A stretch of DNA of 55,000 bases from Dokdonia sp. 4H-3-7-5 (GCF_000212355.1 NC_015496.1:2390001-2445000); one strand, 5' to 3'; positions 26,684 through 35,928 are shown, counted from the stretch's first letter. The notes: generated from the letters alone by a model not told the origin. Program-made: numbers and translations.

Positions 26684-28207
26684 ATGAAAAAACTAATTAT
26701 AATAGCGGCTTTAGTGGCCACAGGAACATCTTTTGGACAGAGTATTTCTGATGCACTTTTATATACTTCATCAAATGTAACCGGAACAGCTCGTTATAGA
26801 GCTATGGGAGGTGCCTTTGGTGCTTTAGGAGGAGACTTAAGTGCAATAGGTGATAACCCTGCAGCTAGCGCAGTTTTTACAAGAGGAACAGCTTCTCTTA
26901 CCATTGTTAATGATAACTATGATAATGATACAAGGTATCTGGGTAACACTACAAACGTTTCAGATTCTGATTTGTCTATAAATCAGGCTGGTGGTGTTTT
27001 TATTATAGGTGGTTCAGGTAATTCTAAGTGGAATAAAGTTTCTCTTAGTTTCAATTACAATCGAACATCAAATCTTGATAATCAGTATACAGCTGTCGGA
27101 AACAATACAAATTCTATTTCTAGCTATTTCAGTGACTTTGCACAAGGAGTGCCACTTGATTTACTCGAAACAGTTGATGGCGAATCTGTAGCGGATTTAT
27201 ACCAATTTCTTGGTGAAACTGAAGGCTTCGGTGCTCAACAAGCACTATTAGGATTTCAGTCTTTTATTTTGGATCCAGCTTCAAATGATTTTGGTAATAC
27301 TGAGTATTTTGTAAATACAGTTGCCGAAAATTATAACCAGGAGTACATTTTTGCTTCATCGGGTTATAGTGGTAAAGCGTCATTCAATATTGGAGCGCAG
27401 TATGATGAAAATCTTTATTTAGGACTTAACTTAAATTCTCATTTTATAGATTATAACCGGTCTACTGTTTTATTTGAATCTAACAATGTAGGAGCAGATG
27501 AAGGTTTTACAAATATTACAGACATTCGTTTTGAAAATAATTTAAGAACTACTGGTAGTGGATTTTCTTTCCAACTAGGAAGTATTTATAAGGCTGGAGA
27601 AAACTTGAGAGTTGGCTTTACCTATGATTCACCTTCGTGGACAACTATAAGTGAAGAGACTAATCAAAGTGTTTCTACTACAGCTATTGATGATGCAGGA
27701 GTATTTAACACGGTGATTAATCCTAGAGTAACTAATATCTATGAAAATTATGAAATCAAAACACCGGGAAAATATACAGGAAGTGTGGCATATCTTTTTG
27801 GACAGCAAGGTTTATTAAGTTTTGATTATTCTTATAAAGATTATACAAATCTTAGTTTTAGACCAGAAAGCGATTCTTTTTTTAACGCTCAAAATGCAGC
27901 GATAGATAATTTATTGCAACCAGTAAATTCTTATAAACTAGGTGGAGAGATTAGATCTCAAGCATGGAGTTTTAGAGGTGGTTATCGCTATGAAGATAGT
28001 CCGTTTAAAGATGAGACTACGGTAGGTGATTTGTCTGGTTACTCTGCAGGTATTGGTTATAATTTTGGAAAAATAAAATTAGACGTAGCTTACGATACAT
28101 TCTCACAAGAGCGCACTAATTCTCTATACAGCACAGGATTAACGAATGAGGCTACAGTAGACCGTGACAATACATCAATTATTGCTACACTTACAGTGAG
28201 CCTATAA
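26684..28207 (+). CDS. OmpP1/FadL family outer-membrane transporter
   Basis: A 507-residue beta-barrel for uptake of hydrophobic compounds such as long-chain fatty acids. Signal peptide at 1-18 (MKKLIIIAALVATGTSFGQ), then the conserved N-terminal segment TARYRAMGGAFGALGGDLSAIGDNPAA, which resembles the FadL hatch and its Asn-Pro-Ala motif. Alternating strands follow, ending in a terminal strand SIIATLTVSL. Database names for this group are often hemin receptor, but I see nothing specific for heme. It is probably co-transcribed with the upstream lipoprotein and followed by a UUCG-loop terminator. Confidence 0.85.
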   Translation: MKKLIIIAALVATGTSFGQSISDALLYTSSNVTGTARYRAMGGAFGALGGDLSAIGDNPAASAVFTRGTASLTIVNDNYDNDTRYLGNTTNVSDSDLSINQAGGVFIIGGSGNSKWNKVSLSFNYNRTSNLDNQYTAVGNNTNSISSYFSDFAQGVPLDLLETVDGESVADLYQFLGETEGFGAQQALLGFQSFILDPASNDFGNTEYFVNTVAENYNQEYIFASSGYSGKASFNIGAQYDENLYLGLNLNSHFIDYNRSTVLFESNNVGADEGFTNITDIRFENNLRTTGSGFSFQLGSIYKAGENLRVGFTYDSPSWTTISEETNQSVSTTAIDDAGVFNTVINPRVTNIYENYEIKTPGKYTGSVAYLFGQQGLLSFDYSYKDYTNLSFRPESDSFFNAQNAAIDNLLQPVNSYKLGGEIRSQAWSFRGGYRYEDSPFKDETTVGDLSGYSAGIGYNFGKIKLDVAYDTFSQERTNSLYSTGLTNEATVDRDNTSIIATLTVSL

Positions 28208-28228
28208 TTGAGAAAATATATAATTAAT

Positions 28229-28257
28229 AAAAAAGCTACCTTCGGGTGGCTTTTTTT
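28229..28257 (+). terminator. Terminator after the FadL-type gene
   Basis: AAAGCTACC, TTCG loop, GGTGGCTTT (one G-U), then T run. It ends nine bases before the FMN reductase ATG. Confidence 0.9.
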
Positions 28258-28265
28258 ATGAAACT

Positions 28266-28808
28266 ATGGAAACAATTATTGCACTATCCGGAAGTAATAG
28301 CAACACATCTATAAATAGCATGTTGCTAGATTATATTATTAATGCAATTCAATCTCAACCCGCATCGCGTTTACATCTTCTAGATTATGATATTCCTATG
28401 TATAATTTAGATCTTGAGCAAGAGCGAGGAATTCCAATAGATATTCAGATTATTAAAAATAAGATAGCCGAGGCTTCTGGGATTATTATAGGAGTAAATG
28501 AGCACAACGGGATGATATCTGCCTATTTTAAAAATATTCTAGACTGGCTTTCTCGTGCAGACAGGAATTTCTTAGCAAATAAGAAGATTCTATTAGTGAG
28601 TACTTCTCCTGGAGCGAGAGGAGCCTCTTCTGCACTTGAATACATGAAAAGCACAGCTCCCCGTTTTGGAGGGGTTGTAGCTGAGAGTTTTAGCTTTCCA
28701 TCATTTCACGAAAATTTTGATGTAAACGAGCTCTCCATAACAAATCCTGCTATGGAGTTAGGGATATCTCAAGTGCTGGCTTCATTTCTTCAACAGCTAG
28801 ATACTTAG
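28266..28808 (+). CDS. NADPH-dependent FMN reductase family protein
   Basis: A 180-residue flavodoxin-fold oxidoreductase of the NADPH-dependent FMN reductase (azoreductase/chromate reductase-like) family. The phosphate-binding loop GSNSNTSIN (9-17) and the STSPGARGA segment are visible, and NGMISAYFKNILDWLSR matches the family core. Substrate is unknown. It overlaps the 3' end of the convergent amylase gene by four bases, so any terminator must lie inside the neighbour's coding sequence. Confidence 0.85.
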   Translation: METIIALSGSNSNTSINSMLLDYIINAIQSQPASRLHLLDYDIPMYNLDLEQERGIPIDIQIIKNKIAEASGIIIGVNEHNGMISAYFKNILDWLSRADRNFLANKKILLVSTSPGARGASSALEYMKSTAPRFGGVVAESFSFPSFHENFDVNELSITNPAMELGISQVLASFLQQLDT

Positions 28809-30478
28809 TTTTTTACAACCTCTAGTAAAACAATATCGTAAGGAGTATCAAGAGTTATCTTGCCGTCGATTATACTAGCTTCTTGTCCTGAGTAAGTGTC
28901 CTTCACAGTTTGCGCTTTCGCGAAAGCGTTACCCACCACAATATCTTTCTTCCCAATATTGAGGTCTAATCCTACGACCACAGTATCTGTCATACCATTT
29001 TTATTAAATGATCTTTTAAATATATAAGGAGCTGCACTTAGCATCTTATGAGTACCAGCACCTACCGAAGGATGATCTCTTCTAAAAGTCCCCAGCTTTT
29101 GCCAGTGAGCAAGAATTTCATCTGTGGGAGCGGTATTTATACTATCCCAGTTCATAAAGCTACGTAGGGTAGCATCACCATCTGTACCATCTATCGTTAA
29201 GTCTCTGGCAGTTTCATCACCATAATAGATCTGAGATATCCCGGTGGTTAGTAGAAGCTTAGTACCTGTTTCTATAGCTTTGTTTCGGTCTTTGTCAAAT
29301 GGTTGTCCATCATCATGTGAGGTAGCATAGTTTACAAAACTCTTATCGCTGAAAATGGAATCCTTAATTACTGCATACTTACTAAATAGCTGCTCATAAC
29401 TTCCTTGAGCATCATATTTAAATTGGAAATTAATCAGATTATCAAAGCCATTTGCAAAGTAATCTACCTTTTTATCTCCAAAATCATAAGCACGACCTCC
29501 ATCTATAGAGTAATTATAAACTTCTCCAAACATGAAAAAGTCATTATTATCCATCACTTTATCCTCATTGTTTGCTTTATAATCTGCAAAGGCTTTATCA
29601 GCTTGTGCTCTTAATGCCACCCATGAGGCCTCATCTACATGTTTTGTAGTATCTACTCTAAAAGCATCTACTCCAAAGTCTCTAATGTAGTCTGTAAGCC
29701 ATTTTATAATGTAATTACGTGGTGTTTTCTTTAGGTCATTTGTGGTGAAATAAGAATCTAGCTCTGCCATTTCCTCATCATAACGTCCTTCAGACTTCCA
29801 CTTTGCAACTAGTGTAGCTGGAAGTGCAACTTCTTGATCACTCTCGGTAAGGATGTCTGGAAGGTTTTCTACAAGACTACAAGCGGTAGTATTTTCATAA
29901 GTGCTGAAGGCGCAATTAGGGTTTTCTCTTGCCCAGTCTTCACCCCAGAATGGATCTTTTTCTGTAACTGGACCTGTGTGATTAAGTACCACATCCATAA
30001 CAATGCGTATATCCTTTTGATGCGCTGCACTTACTAATGATTGTAAGTCCTCTCTCGTGCCAAAGTTAGGGTCTAGTGAAGTCCAGTCCTTAGTCCAGTA
30101 ACCGTGATAACCATAAGTAACACCAGTTCCTTCATCTACTGCTCCATGTACTTGCTCTACAACTGGAGTAAACCAGATAGCGTTGATCCCAAGATCTGTA
30201 AAATAACCGTCTTCTATCTTCTGTGTGATTCCTTTGATGTCACCACCCATAAAATCTCTTAACACGGCAGCGTCTTGAGTTCTCTCAAAGTTGACATCAT
30301 TACTTGTATCACCGTTATTAAAGCGATCTGTGAGTAAGAAATACATATTTGCAGCTTCCCAGAAAAAAGGATTTTTTTCTTGGGTATCAACTTGTGTAAG
30401 CGCCGTTTCTTGCTCCTTACAACTTGAAACTGAAAGAATAACAAGAAGTAGTGCAACTAGAGATTTTATATTCATCAT
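28805..30478 (-). CDS. Secreted alpha-amylase family glycoside hydrolase (GH13)
   Basis: Lipid-anchored enzyme acting on alpha-1,4-glucans. I start it at the ATG at 30478 (557 residues), giving a lipoprotein signal peptide MNIKSLVALLLVILSVSSC; 30475 and 30496 are alternatives. The open frame upstream to 30712 overlaps menA and is unlikely. GH13 motifs: DVVLNHTGP (region I), FRVDTTKHV with the nucleophile Asp (II), FMFGEVYNYS with the acid Glu (III) and YATSHDDGQPF with the third catalytic Asp (IV). All three acids are present, so it is likely active. A palindrome site encodes AFAKA near the C-terminus. No susCD genes accompany it. Confidence 0.88.
   Translation of the reverse strand: MMNIKSLVALLLVILSVSSCKEQETALTQVDTQEKNPFFWEAANMYFLLTDRFNNGDTSNDVNFERTQDAAVLRDFMGGDIKGITQKIEDGYFTDLGINAIWFTPVVEQVHGAVDEGTGVTYGYHGYWTKDWTSLDPNFGTREDLQSLVSAAHQKDIRIVMDVVLNHTGPVTEKDPFWGEDWARENPNCAFSTYENTTACSLVENLPDILTESDQEVALPATLVAKWKSEGRYDEEMAELDSYFTTNDLKKTPRNYIIKWLTDYIRDFGVDAFRVDTTKHVDEASWVALRAQADKAFADYKANNEDKVMDNNDFFMFGEVYNYSIDGGRAYDFGDKKVDYFANGFDNLINFQFKYDAQGSYEQLFSKYAVIKDSIFSDKSFVNYATSHDDGQPFDKDRNKAIETGTKLLLTTGISQIYYGDETARDLTIDGTDGDATLRSFMNWDSINTAPTDEILAHWQKLGTFRRDHPSVGAGTHKMLSAAPYIFKRSFNKNGMTDTVVVGLDLNIGKKDIVVGNAFAKAQTVKDTYSGQEASIIDGKITLDTPYDIVLLEVVKN
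28913..28928. repeat. Dispersed palindrome, site 9 (inside the amylase gene)
   Basis: Perfect CGCTTTCGCGAAAGCG; encodes AFAKA in the C-terminal beta domain. Confidence 0.95.
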
Positions 30479-30578
30479 GAGGTTATTTTTAATCATTACG
30501 AAGCTAGTAAATCCTTTTGAAATTTGAGAAGGGTAGAAGCCCAAAGAAAATAGTACATTTACGCACTTAAAAAAATAT

Positions 30579-31481
30579 ATGCCCTCATTCCAAGTTTGGC
30601 TTAGTGCCGCCCGTCCTCGTACCTTACCACTTTCTATAGCTGGGATTCTTGTAGGAGGCGGACTCGCATTGCAAGAAGGCGCCTTTAACTGGAGTATTTT
30701 TATACTAGCCATACTCGCTACTTTAGGATTTCAGATCTTATCTAATTATGCAAATGATTATGGTGATGGCGTTAAGGGAACAGATAATGCAGAGCGTGTA
30801 GGGCCTGCAAGAGCCATGCAAAGCGGACTTCTAACTGCACAAGATCTTAAGAAGGCAATTATTATCACATCAATTATCACCGTGATTACTGTACTGCTCT
30901 TAATTTATGTCTCTTTTGGCGTAGATCATTTCTTGCTCTCCATCTTATTCTTACTTTTAGGAATTGCCGCTATCGTATCTGCCATAAAATATACAGTGGG
31001 AAAAAGTGCTTATGGTTATAGAGGACTAGGAGATGTTTTTGTTTTTATATTCTTTGGTCTCGTGGGTGTTCTGGGGTCTTTCTTTTTATTTACACAGTAT
31101 ATCAATTTTATACAGATACTTCCCGCGCTCACTGTAGGTACATTATCTACAATGGTGTTACACCTTAATAATATGAGAGACCGTGAAGCAGATGCTCGCG
31201 TAGGTAAAAACACGCTTGCTGTTGTTTTGGGAGCCGCAGGTGCAGAAAAATATCACGCTATTTTATTACTTGTAGGGCTTTTAAGCTGGGTTTCTTATCT
31301 TTTCCTTACAGCAAAGCATATTATTGATTACATCTCTCTTGTGGCTTTTATACCACTAGTGAAGCACATAATTACCGTAAGAAGTACTTCAATACACGCT
31401 TTACTTGATCCAGAACTTAAAAAAGTGGCTTTATCTACATTTCTACTTGCTATACTCTTTTTTATAAGTTGTTATATATAG
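30579..31481 (+). CDS. menA: 1,4-dihydroxy-2-naphthoate polyprenyltransferase
   Basis: Inner-membrane UbiA-family prenyltransferase that attaches the isoprenoid tail to 1,4-dihydroxy-2-naphthoate, the last but one step of menaquinone synthesis. The 300 residues form about eight or nine membrane helices. The first Asp-rich motif NYANDYGDGVKGTDN and the second NNMRDREADARVGKNTLAV are the prenyl-diphosphate and magnesium sites. It is divergent from the amylase gene. A weak TACATTTA box lies about 18 bases before the ATG. A palindrome site begins 12 bases past the stop. Confidence 0.92.
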   Translation: MPSFQVWLSAARPRTLPLSIAGILVGGGLALQEGAFNWSIFILAILATLGFQILSNYANDYGDGVKGTDNAERVGPARAMQSGLLTAQDLKKAIIITSIITVITVLLLIYVSFGVDHFLLSILFLLLGIAAIVSAIKYTVGKSAYGYRGLGDVFVFIFFGLVGVLGSFFLFTQYINFIQILPALTVGTLSTMVLHLNNMRDREADARVGKNTLAVVLGAAGAEKYHAILLLVGLLSWVSYLFLTAKHIIDYISLVAFIPLVKHIITVRSTSIHALLDPELKKVALSTFLLAILFFISCYI

Positions 31482-31493
31482 AAAGGATATAGT

Positions 31494-31510
31494 TACGCTT
31501 TCGCGAAAAT
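31494..31510. repeat. Dispersed palindrome, site 10
   Basis: Core 31499-31508, left arm TACGC, right arm AAT: the asymmetric form, 13 bases after the menA stop. Confidence 0.9.
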
Positions 31511-31609
31511 TTTCCAAAAACCTCTAGCACAATCACGAGATAATCAAAGATGTTGTTCATTACTAATGGATATTCAACAAGATTACCGATATTAATAGAA
31601 GCCGGTTTA

Positions 31610-31649
31610 AAACAAAAAAAACAGGTAGCGTGAGCTACCCGTTTTTTAT
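31610..31649 (-). terminator. Bidirectional terminator between menA and hup
   Basis: GGTAGC, GTGA loop, GCTACC, flanked by an A run on one side and a T run on the other. It lies 20 bases after the HU gene stop and can also end menA transcripts. Confidence 0.9.
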
Positions 31650-31666
31650 ATAACAGTTAAAACTGA

Positions 31667-31939
31667 CTAGTTTACAGAAGTTGCAAGCTCAGATCCAGCT
31701 TTGAACTTTACTACGTTCTTTGCTGCAATTTTAATAGTTTTTCCAGTTTGTGGGTTTCTTCCTTCACGTGCGTTACGCTTAGAAACAGACCAAGATCCAA
31801 AACCTACAAGAGAAACACGTCCTCCGTCCTTAAGAGTCTTTTCAACATCTCCTAAGAAAGATTCTAATGCTTTTTTTGCTGCAGCTTTGGTGATACCTGC
31901 ATGCTCTGCCATTCCGTCAATTAATTCTGATTTGTTCAT
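31667..31939 (-). CDS. hup: HU family DNA-binding protein
   Basis: A 90-residue histone-like protein that binds and bends DNA as a dimer. The HU signature GFGSWSVSKRNAREGRNPQTGK, including the flexible DNA-binding arm with RNPQTG, is complete, and the N-terminal helices MNKSELIDGMAEHAGITKAAA are typical. It is monocistronic, with a consensus promoter upstream and a strong terminator downstream. Confidence 0.96.
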   Translation of the reverse strand: MNKSELIDGMAEHAGITKAAAKKALESFLGDVEKTLKDGGRVSLVGFGSWSVSKRNAREGRNPQTGKTIKIAAKNVVKFKAGSELATSVN

Positions 31940-31995
31940 AATGTAAATTGTTAATTAATTAAATTGTTGGTTAAGCTAAATGCTTAATTCCCTAA

Positions 31996-32025
31996 CAAAT
32001 TTATCCGAATTAATTGCCTACGCAA
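31996..32025 (-). promoter_or_regulatory. hup promoter
   Basis: On the minus strand TTG (32023-32025), 19 bases, TAAATTTG (31996-32003). This is an exact match to the Bacteroidota sigma-A consensus spacing. The leader is about 50 bases. Confidence 0.75.
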
Positions 32026-32127
32026 GCTATAGCAAGGGAAATGAGAGGTTTTGTTAATAAGTCGAGCCAATTGTTGATAAAGACAGCCTCTTTTTATAAT
32101 TCCCTTAACACCAATAGGAGCAAGGGT

Positions 32128-33078
32128 TTAGCGCATTTTTGCATTTTTATCAAATTTGTATCCGTTTAAAAGGTCTTTAACGGCCATTTTTTTCTTCCCA
32201 GAAAGTTGTATTTCGGTGATGCATATGTAACCTTCTGGCGTTGCGATAGCTAGATGATCATCTACTTGGGTGACTGCTCCAGATGGAATAAACATCTCTT
32301 TTTCTGCTTTCGCGAAAGCGCTATAAATTTTTACACGTTGCTCTTTTCCTCCATTTTCTAGCATTGTGTAAGCTGCTGGATAAGGACTCAATCCTCTTAT
32401 GTGATTGTAAATGTCTTGAAGAGGAGCATCCCAGTCTATTCTCGTATTCTCACTATGTAACTTATATGCTGTTTTGAGTTCTCTGCTGGAGTCTTGTACA
32501 AAAGTGCTTACTTCATCTATCGCTATAGCTTTTACCGTTTTTACTACAAGTTCTTTACCTGCAATCATAAGACGGTCATGTAATACGCCAGCATTTTCCT
32601 TATCATCTATAGCGAGTTTCTCTTGTAAGATAATCTCACCGGTATCAATTTTTTCATCTATAAAGAATGTAGTAACACCTGTTTCTGTTTCTCCATTAAT
32701 AATTGCCCAGTTTATAGGAGCAGCGCCACGATATTGTGGTAAGAGTGATGCGTGTAAATTAAAGGTTCCATAAGCTGGCATTTTCCATACAGCTTCTGGA
32801 AGCATTCTAAAGGCAACTACAATCTGTAGGTTTGCATTAAGGTCTTTAAGTTCTTTTAAAAACTCTTCACTTTTAAGGTTTGTAGGTTGTAGGATGTTGA
32901 GGTTTCTTGCCTTTGCAAACGCCTTTACATCACTTTCTCTTACTTTCTGTCCTCTTCCTGCAGGACGATCTGGTGCGGTGATTACTCCCACAACATTATA
33001 TTCTTCTTCTAGTAGACCATTTAATATAGTTACTGCAAACTCTGGTGTACCCATGAAAACTATGCGTAAATCTCTCAT
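32128..33078 (-). CDS. fmt: Methionyl-tRNA formyltransferase
   Basis: Formylates initiator Met-tRNA with 10-formyl-tetrahydrofolate. The 316 residues show the N-terminal formyltransferase fold (GTPEFAV at about 10), TAPDRPAGRGQK, and the catalytic stretch FNLHASLLPQYRGAAPINWA with the Asn-His pair, followed by the Asp in DEKIDTG. The C-terminal tRNA-binding domain follows, and a palindrome site there encodes AFAKA in SAFAKAEKEM. The ATG overlaps the recQ stop by four bases (ATGA). Confidence 0.94.
   Translation of the reverse strand: MRDLRIVFMGTPEFAVTILNGLLEEEYNVVGVITAPDRPAGRGQKVRESDVKAFAKARNLNILQPTNLKSEEFLKELKDLNANLQIVVAFRMLPEAVWKMPAYGTFNLHASLLPQYRGAAPINWAIINGETETGVTTFFIDEKIDTGEIILQEKLAIDDKENAGVLHDRLMIAGKELVVKTVKAIAIDEVSTFVQDSSRELKTAYKLHSENTRIDWDAPLQDIYNHIRGLSPYPAAYTMLENGGKEQRVKIYSAFAKAEKEMFIPSGAVTQVDDHLAIATPEGYICITEIQLSGKKKMAVKDLLNGYKFDKNAKMR
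32306..32319. repeat. Dispersed palindrome, site 11 (inside fmt)
   Basis: GCTTTCGCGAAAGC, core 32308-32317; encodes AFAKA in the C-terminal domain. Confidence 0.95.
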
Positions 33079-34964
33079 AATAAGGTGTAGGTGTTATTTG
33101 CCAAGATGGCTATCTTTTTTTGATCCAAAAGTAGTCGAATCGTATTAATTATAGTTTGTTGTGGGTAGTCTAGTTGTGATATTTCGCGAGAAGTTTTTGG
33201 GCCTTCTCTTAAAATATCAATAATAGCACTGTGTATAGCAGTTCTTGAAACTTGGTGTGTTGCATTTGTACATACATCACATTTTCCACATGGTGTGGTT
33301 AATGTTTCGTCAAAGTACTGCATAAGTTGGATTGCTCTACAAACGGTATCTGTAGCGAGATATGTTTTTATAGCATCTACTTGATTTTTCTTGTACGTAG
33401 CTTGTGCTTTAATATACGGTGCGATAACGTTTATTGTTCTATCATCATCTCTAGGGACAAGGAAGGTAATTGCGGTATCATAATTTTGATGCTCATAATC
33501 TATAATATCATCTTTCTCAAGTGTAAGCAGGACTTGGTGCACCTGTTCTATAGTTTTGCTAGCTTTTGTAGCTACTATGCTATAGTTGATATTTGTGACT
33601 TGTTCAAAAACGGCTCCATACGTTCTAAGAACAGCCTTAACCACATCATCCAGCTGATTATTGCGAATCAAATAGTAAGAAAGCGCAAAGTCATTTACTT
33701 TAAAGTTGATTGTTGCGCGCTTTGTAAATTCTTGAGATAAGCTTATCACGCTATTGCGGTCTAGTGTTTGAAGCGCATTAAATGTAAGAATCGTGTGAAG
33801 TTTGTATGTGGCACAAAATTCGCTGAAGTTAAATCGATGCAGTGTCTCTTGGCCTTCGCCATAAGAGATCTGAAAGTAGTTGTTGAGGTGCTTGTATATC
33901 TTTTTTACATCTGCTACCTGAGGAATCACTTTTATAAACTGATTTTCTAATCGTACCTCGTCATTTTCATTATAAAGGAGTACGGCTTGTGATTCTTGTC
34001 CCGCTCTTCCAGCTCTTCCAGATTCTTGAAAGTAATTTTCTATACTATCAGGAATTTCTAAATGCACTACAGTAGCTACGTCTGCCTTATCAATTCCCAT
34101 CCCAAAGGCACTTGTGCCTACCATGACTTGTACTTTATTATTACGCCATGCGAGGTATTGTTTGTGACGTTCATCACGAGACATACCTCCGTGGTAAAAG
34201 GTGGCAGAGATGCCTCTGCCTTTTAAAAAGTGAGCAGTATTAAGTGTGGCCTTTCTATTACGCACATATACAATAGCACTAGCCTTTGTATTTGCTAGGA
34301 TAGTTTCTAGCTGGTAAAACTTGTCTGTAGCTTGCACTACACTATATGTGAGATTAGGGCGGTGATAAGAAGTTTTAAATAACTGCGGATCTTGTAATTC
34401 TAGCTGCTCTGTGATATCCTTTAATACCTTAGGTGTTGCTGTAGCAGTAAGCGCTATAAATGGCACGGTAGGCTTGAGAGCACGTAATTTTGAGATTTCT
34501 CTATATGCGGGTCTAAAGTCATGTCCCCATTGAGAAATACAATGAGCCTCATCTACCGCAATAAGAGAGACATTCATAAGTTTAATACGTTCTCTTACAA
34601 GCTCTTGTTGTAATCGCTCTGGTGAGAGATATAAAAGCTTGTAGTTGCCATAAATACAATTATCGAGTAGCGTGTCTAACTCGCTAAAAGAAATCCCGCT
34701 CGTGATAGAGAGCGCTTTGATACCTTTTTCTTGCAAAGTCATTACTTGGTCCTTCATAAGAGCGATAAGTGGTGATACCACAATCGTTATCCCGTCTAGT
34801 AATAACGCAGGTAGTTGATAGCATAGAGACTTCCCGCCACCTGTGGGTAATAGTGCAATACTATCACTCCCAGCAAGCACATTCTTTATGATTTCTGCTT
34901 GTTGTGGTCTAAAGGTAGAGTGACCCCAGTATTGTTGTAATATGTCTTGCGCTTGATTACTCAA
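33075..34964 (-). CDS. recQ: ATP-dependent DNA helicase, RecQ family
   Basis: A 3'-to-5' DNA helicase of repair and recombination. Of 629 residues, the first 330 form the helicase core: Walker A LLPTGGGKSLCYQLPAL, DEAH in AVDEAHCISQWGHDFRP, and motif VI QESGRAGRAGQ. The RecQ zinc site has the Cys pattern CRAIQLMQYFDE...CGKCDVC (about 530-560). A winged-helix region follows, and I see no clear HRDC domain. It overlaps fmt by four bases and the NTPase gene by eight, so the three form one operon. Confidence 0.92.
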   Translation of the reverse strand: MSNQAQDILQQYWGHSTFRPQQAEIIKNVLAGSDSIALLPTGGGKSLCYQLPALLLDGITIVVSPLIALMKDQVMTLQEKGIKALSITSGISFSELDTLLDNCIYGNYKLLYLSPERLQQELVRERIKLMNVSLIAVDEAHCISQWGHDFRPAYREISKLRALKPTVPFIALTATATPKVLKDITEQLELQDPQLFKTSYHRPNLTYSVVQATDKFYQLETILANTKASAIVYVRNRKATLNTAHFLKGRGISATFYHGGMSRDERHKQYLAWRNNKVQVMVGTSAFGMGIDKADVATVVHLEIPDSIENYFQESGRAGRAGQESQAVLLYNENDEVRLENQFIKVIPQVADVKKIYKHLNNYFQISYGEGQETLHRFNFSEFCATYKLHTILTFNALQTLDRNSVISLSQEFTKRATINFKVNDFALSYYLIRNNQLDDVVKAVLRTYGAVFEQVTNINYSIVATKASKTIEQVHQVLLTLEKDDIIDYEHQNYDTAITFLVPRDDDRTINVIAPYIKAQATYKKNQVDAIKTYLATDTVCRAIQLMQYFDETLTTPCGKCDVCTNATHQVSRTAIHSAIIDILREGPKTSREISQLDYPQQTIINTIRLLLDQKKIAILANNTYTLL

Positions 34965-35496
34965 GTGCTAGCGTTTTTAATATAAACGCCGCTCTATCCT
35001 CTACAGGAGACATAGGTACTACAATAGGGTTATAACCATAATTTTGGTACGTCTGTACAAGGTGTTTTTCAATTTTTTGAGCTTGTTCAAAAGTCTCGTA
35101 TCGCTCTTGATCTACTTTGTGTATTTTCTCCCAAGTAGGCAATATGAATACGATATCATAAGTATACGTCTTGCAAGCCTGTACAAAAGCCTCAGGATAT
35201 TCTTGTCCTATAAAGTCCATGTATGCCACGGTGTCAGGAATACCTCGGTCTATAAAAACAGTGTCTGTGATGTATGTATCTACATCTTTGTGCTGTTCTA
35301 TGCGAGCATCTCTTAGAAGCTCAGAAAACAACAGTGGTTTCTCTAGAAATAACTGATCTATACCTTCCTTTTGGGCTTGGCTTATCACTTGTCTTGAGAT
35401 TTCCTCAAGGCAGGGATACCCTAGTTGTTCTAGATGGTTAAGTAATGTTGTTTTCCCGGTAGATGGGCCTCCAATGAGAAGTATACGTTTTGGCAT
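34957..35496 (-). CDS. P-loop NTPase (AAA_28/NadR-like)
   Basis: A 179-residue nucleotide-binding protein. The ATG at 35496 starts MPKRILLIGGPSTGKTTLL with a Walker A motif at about 9-16. The open frame extends upstream to 35625, but the added 43 residues are hydrophobic and lie over the promoter region, so I reject them. LEEISRQVISQAQ and DRGIPDTVAYMDF resemble the AAA_28 group and the kinase half of NadR-like proteins. Substrate is unknown. Its stop overlaps the recQ start by eight bases. A TAATTTTG box lies 20 bases upstream. Confidence 0.8.
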   Translation of the reverse strand: MPKRILLIGGPSTGKTTLLNHLEQLGYPCLEEISRQVISQAQKEGIDQLFLEKPLLFSELLRDARIEQHKDVDTYITDTVFIDRGIPDTVAYMDFIGQEYPEAFVQACKTYTYDIVFILPTWEKIHKVDQERYETFEQAQKIEKHLVQTYQNYGYNPIVVPMSPVEDRAAFILKTLALE

Positions 35497-35516
35497 AAAA
35501 ATGGTAGTCTTTCTAG

Positions 35517-35524
35517 CAAAATTA
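35517..35524 (-). promoter_or_regulatory. -7 box of the NTPase-recQ-fmt operon
   Basis: TAATTTTG on the minus strand, 20 bases before the NTPase ATG; divergent from the DUF493 box. Confidence 0.5.
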
Positions 35525-35551
35525 AGCAAACTACAAAGAACGTGAATTTTG

Positions 35552-35559
35552 TACCTTTG
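35552..35559 (+). promoter_or_regulatory. -7 box of the DUF493 gene
   Basis: TACCTTTG, 17 bases before the ATG, giving a leader of about a dozen bases. I see no clear -33. Confidence 0.55.
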
Positions 35560-35576
35560 TATTATAATAGATACCC

Positions 35577-35867
35577 ATGAGTTCAGATAAAAATCCAGAA
35601 GAATTTTATAAAAAATTAAAGACACAACTAGAAGAAACTTCTAGCTGGCCTGCACCTTATTTGTACAAGTTTATTGTGCCTGCAAATGCAGAGAAAGAAG
35701 CGCAAATAGAAGGGCTCTTTGACCATCTAGGAGCTGTAATAAAGAAAAATATCTCTCGCACAGGCAAGTACACAAGCGTTTCAATTAACGTGCGTCTAGA
35801 TAATCCTGATGTTGTGATAGAAAAGTACAAGGAAGTAGGTAAGATAGAAGGCGTTATTTCATTGTAA
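35577..35867 (+). CDS. DUF493 family protein
   Basis: A 96-residue soluble protein with the small alpha-beta fold of DUF493 (YbeD-like), resembling the ACT-like regulatory fold. The family segment APYLYKFIVPAN, then GKYTSVSINVRLDNPDVVIEKYKEV, is clear. Function is unknown; E. coli YbeD sits near lipoic-acid genes, but here no such gene is adjacent. A palindrome site begins six bases past the stop. Confidence 0.85.
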   Translation: MSSDKNPEEFYKKLKTQLEETSSWPAPYLYKFIVPANAEKEAQIEGLFDHLGAVIKKNISRTGKYTSVSINVRLDNPDVVIEKYKEVGKIEGVISL

Positions 35868-35872
35868 GAGGT

Positions 35873-35896
35873 ATACGCTTTCGCGAAAATGTTATT
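35873..35896. repeat. Dispersed palindrome, site 12 (long asymmetric form)
   Basis: Core 35879-35888. Twenty-four bases here are identical to site 4 (11055-11078). It lies directly after the DUF493 stop. Confidence 0.9.
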
Positions 35897-35928
35897 AATC
35901 ACCACTAATTTGTAGCATTACTAACTCC

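Noticed and set aside
30479-30712. N-terminal extension of the amylase gene
   Set aside because: The added residues overlap the menA coding start and come before a good lipoprotein signal peptide.
35497-35625. N-terminal extension of the NTPase gene
   Set aside because: It lies over the promoter boxes of two divergent genes, and the P-loop domain begins at the ATG at 35496.
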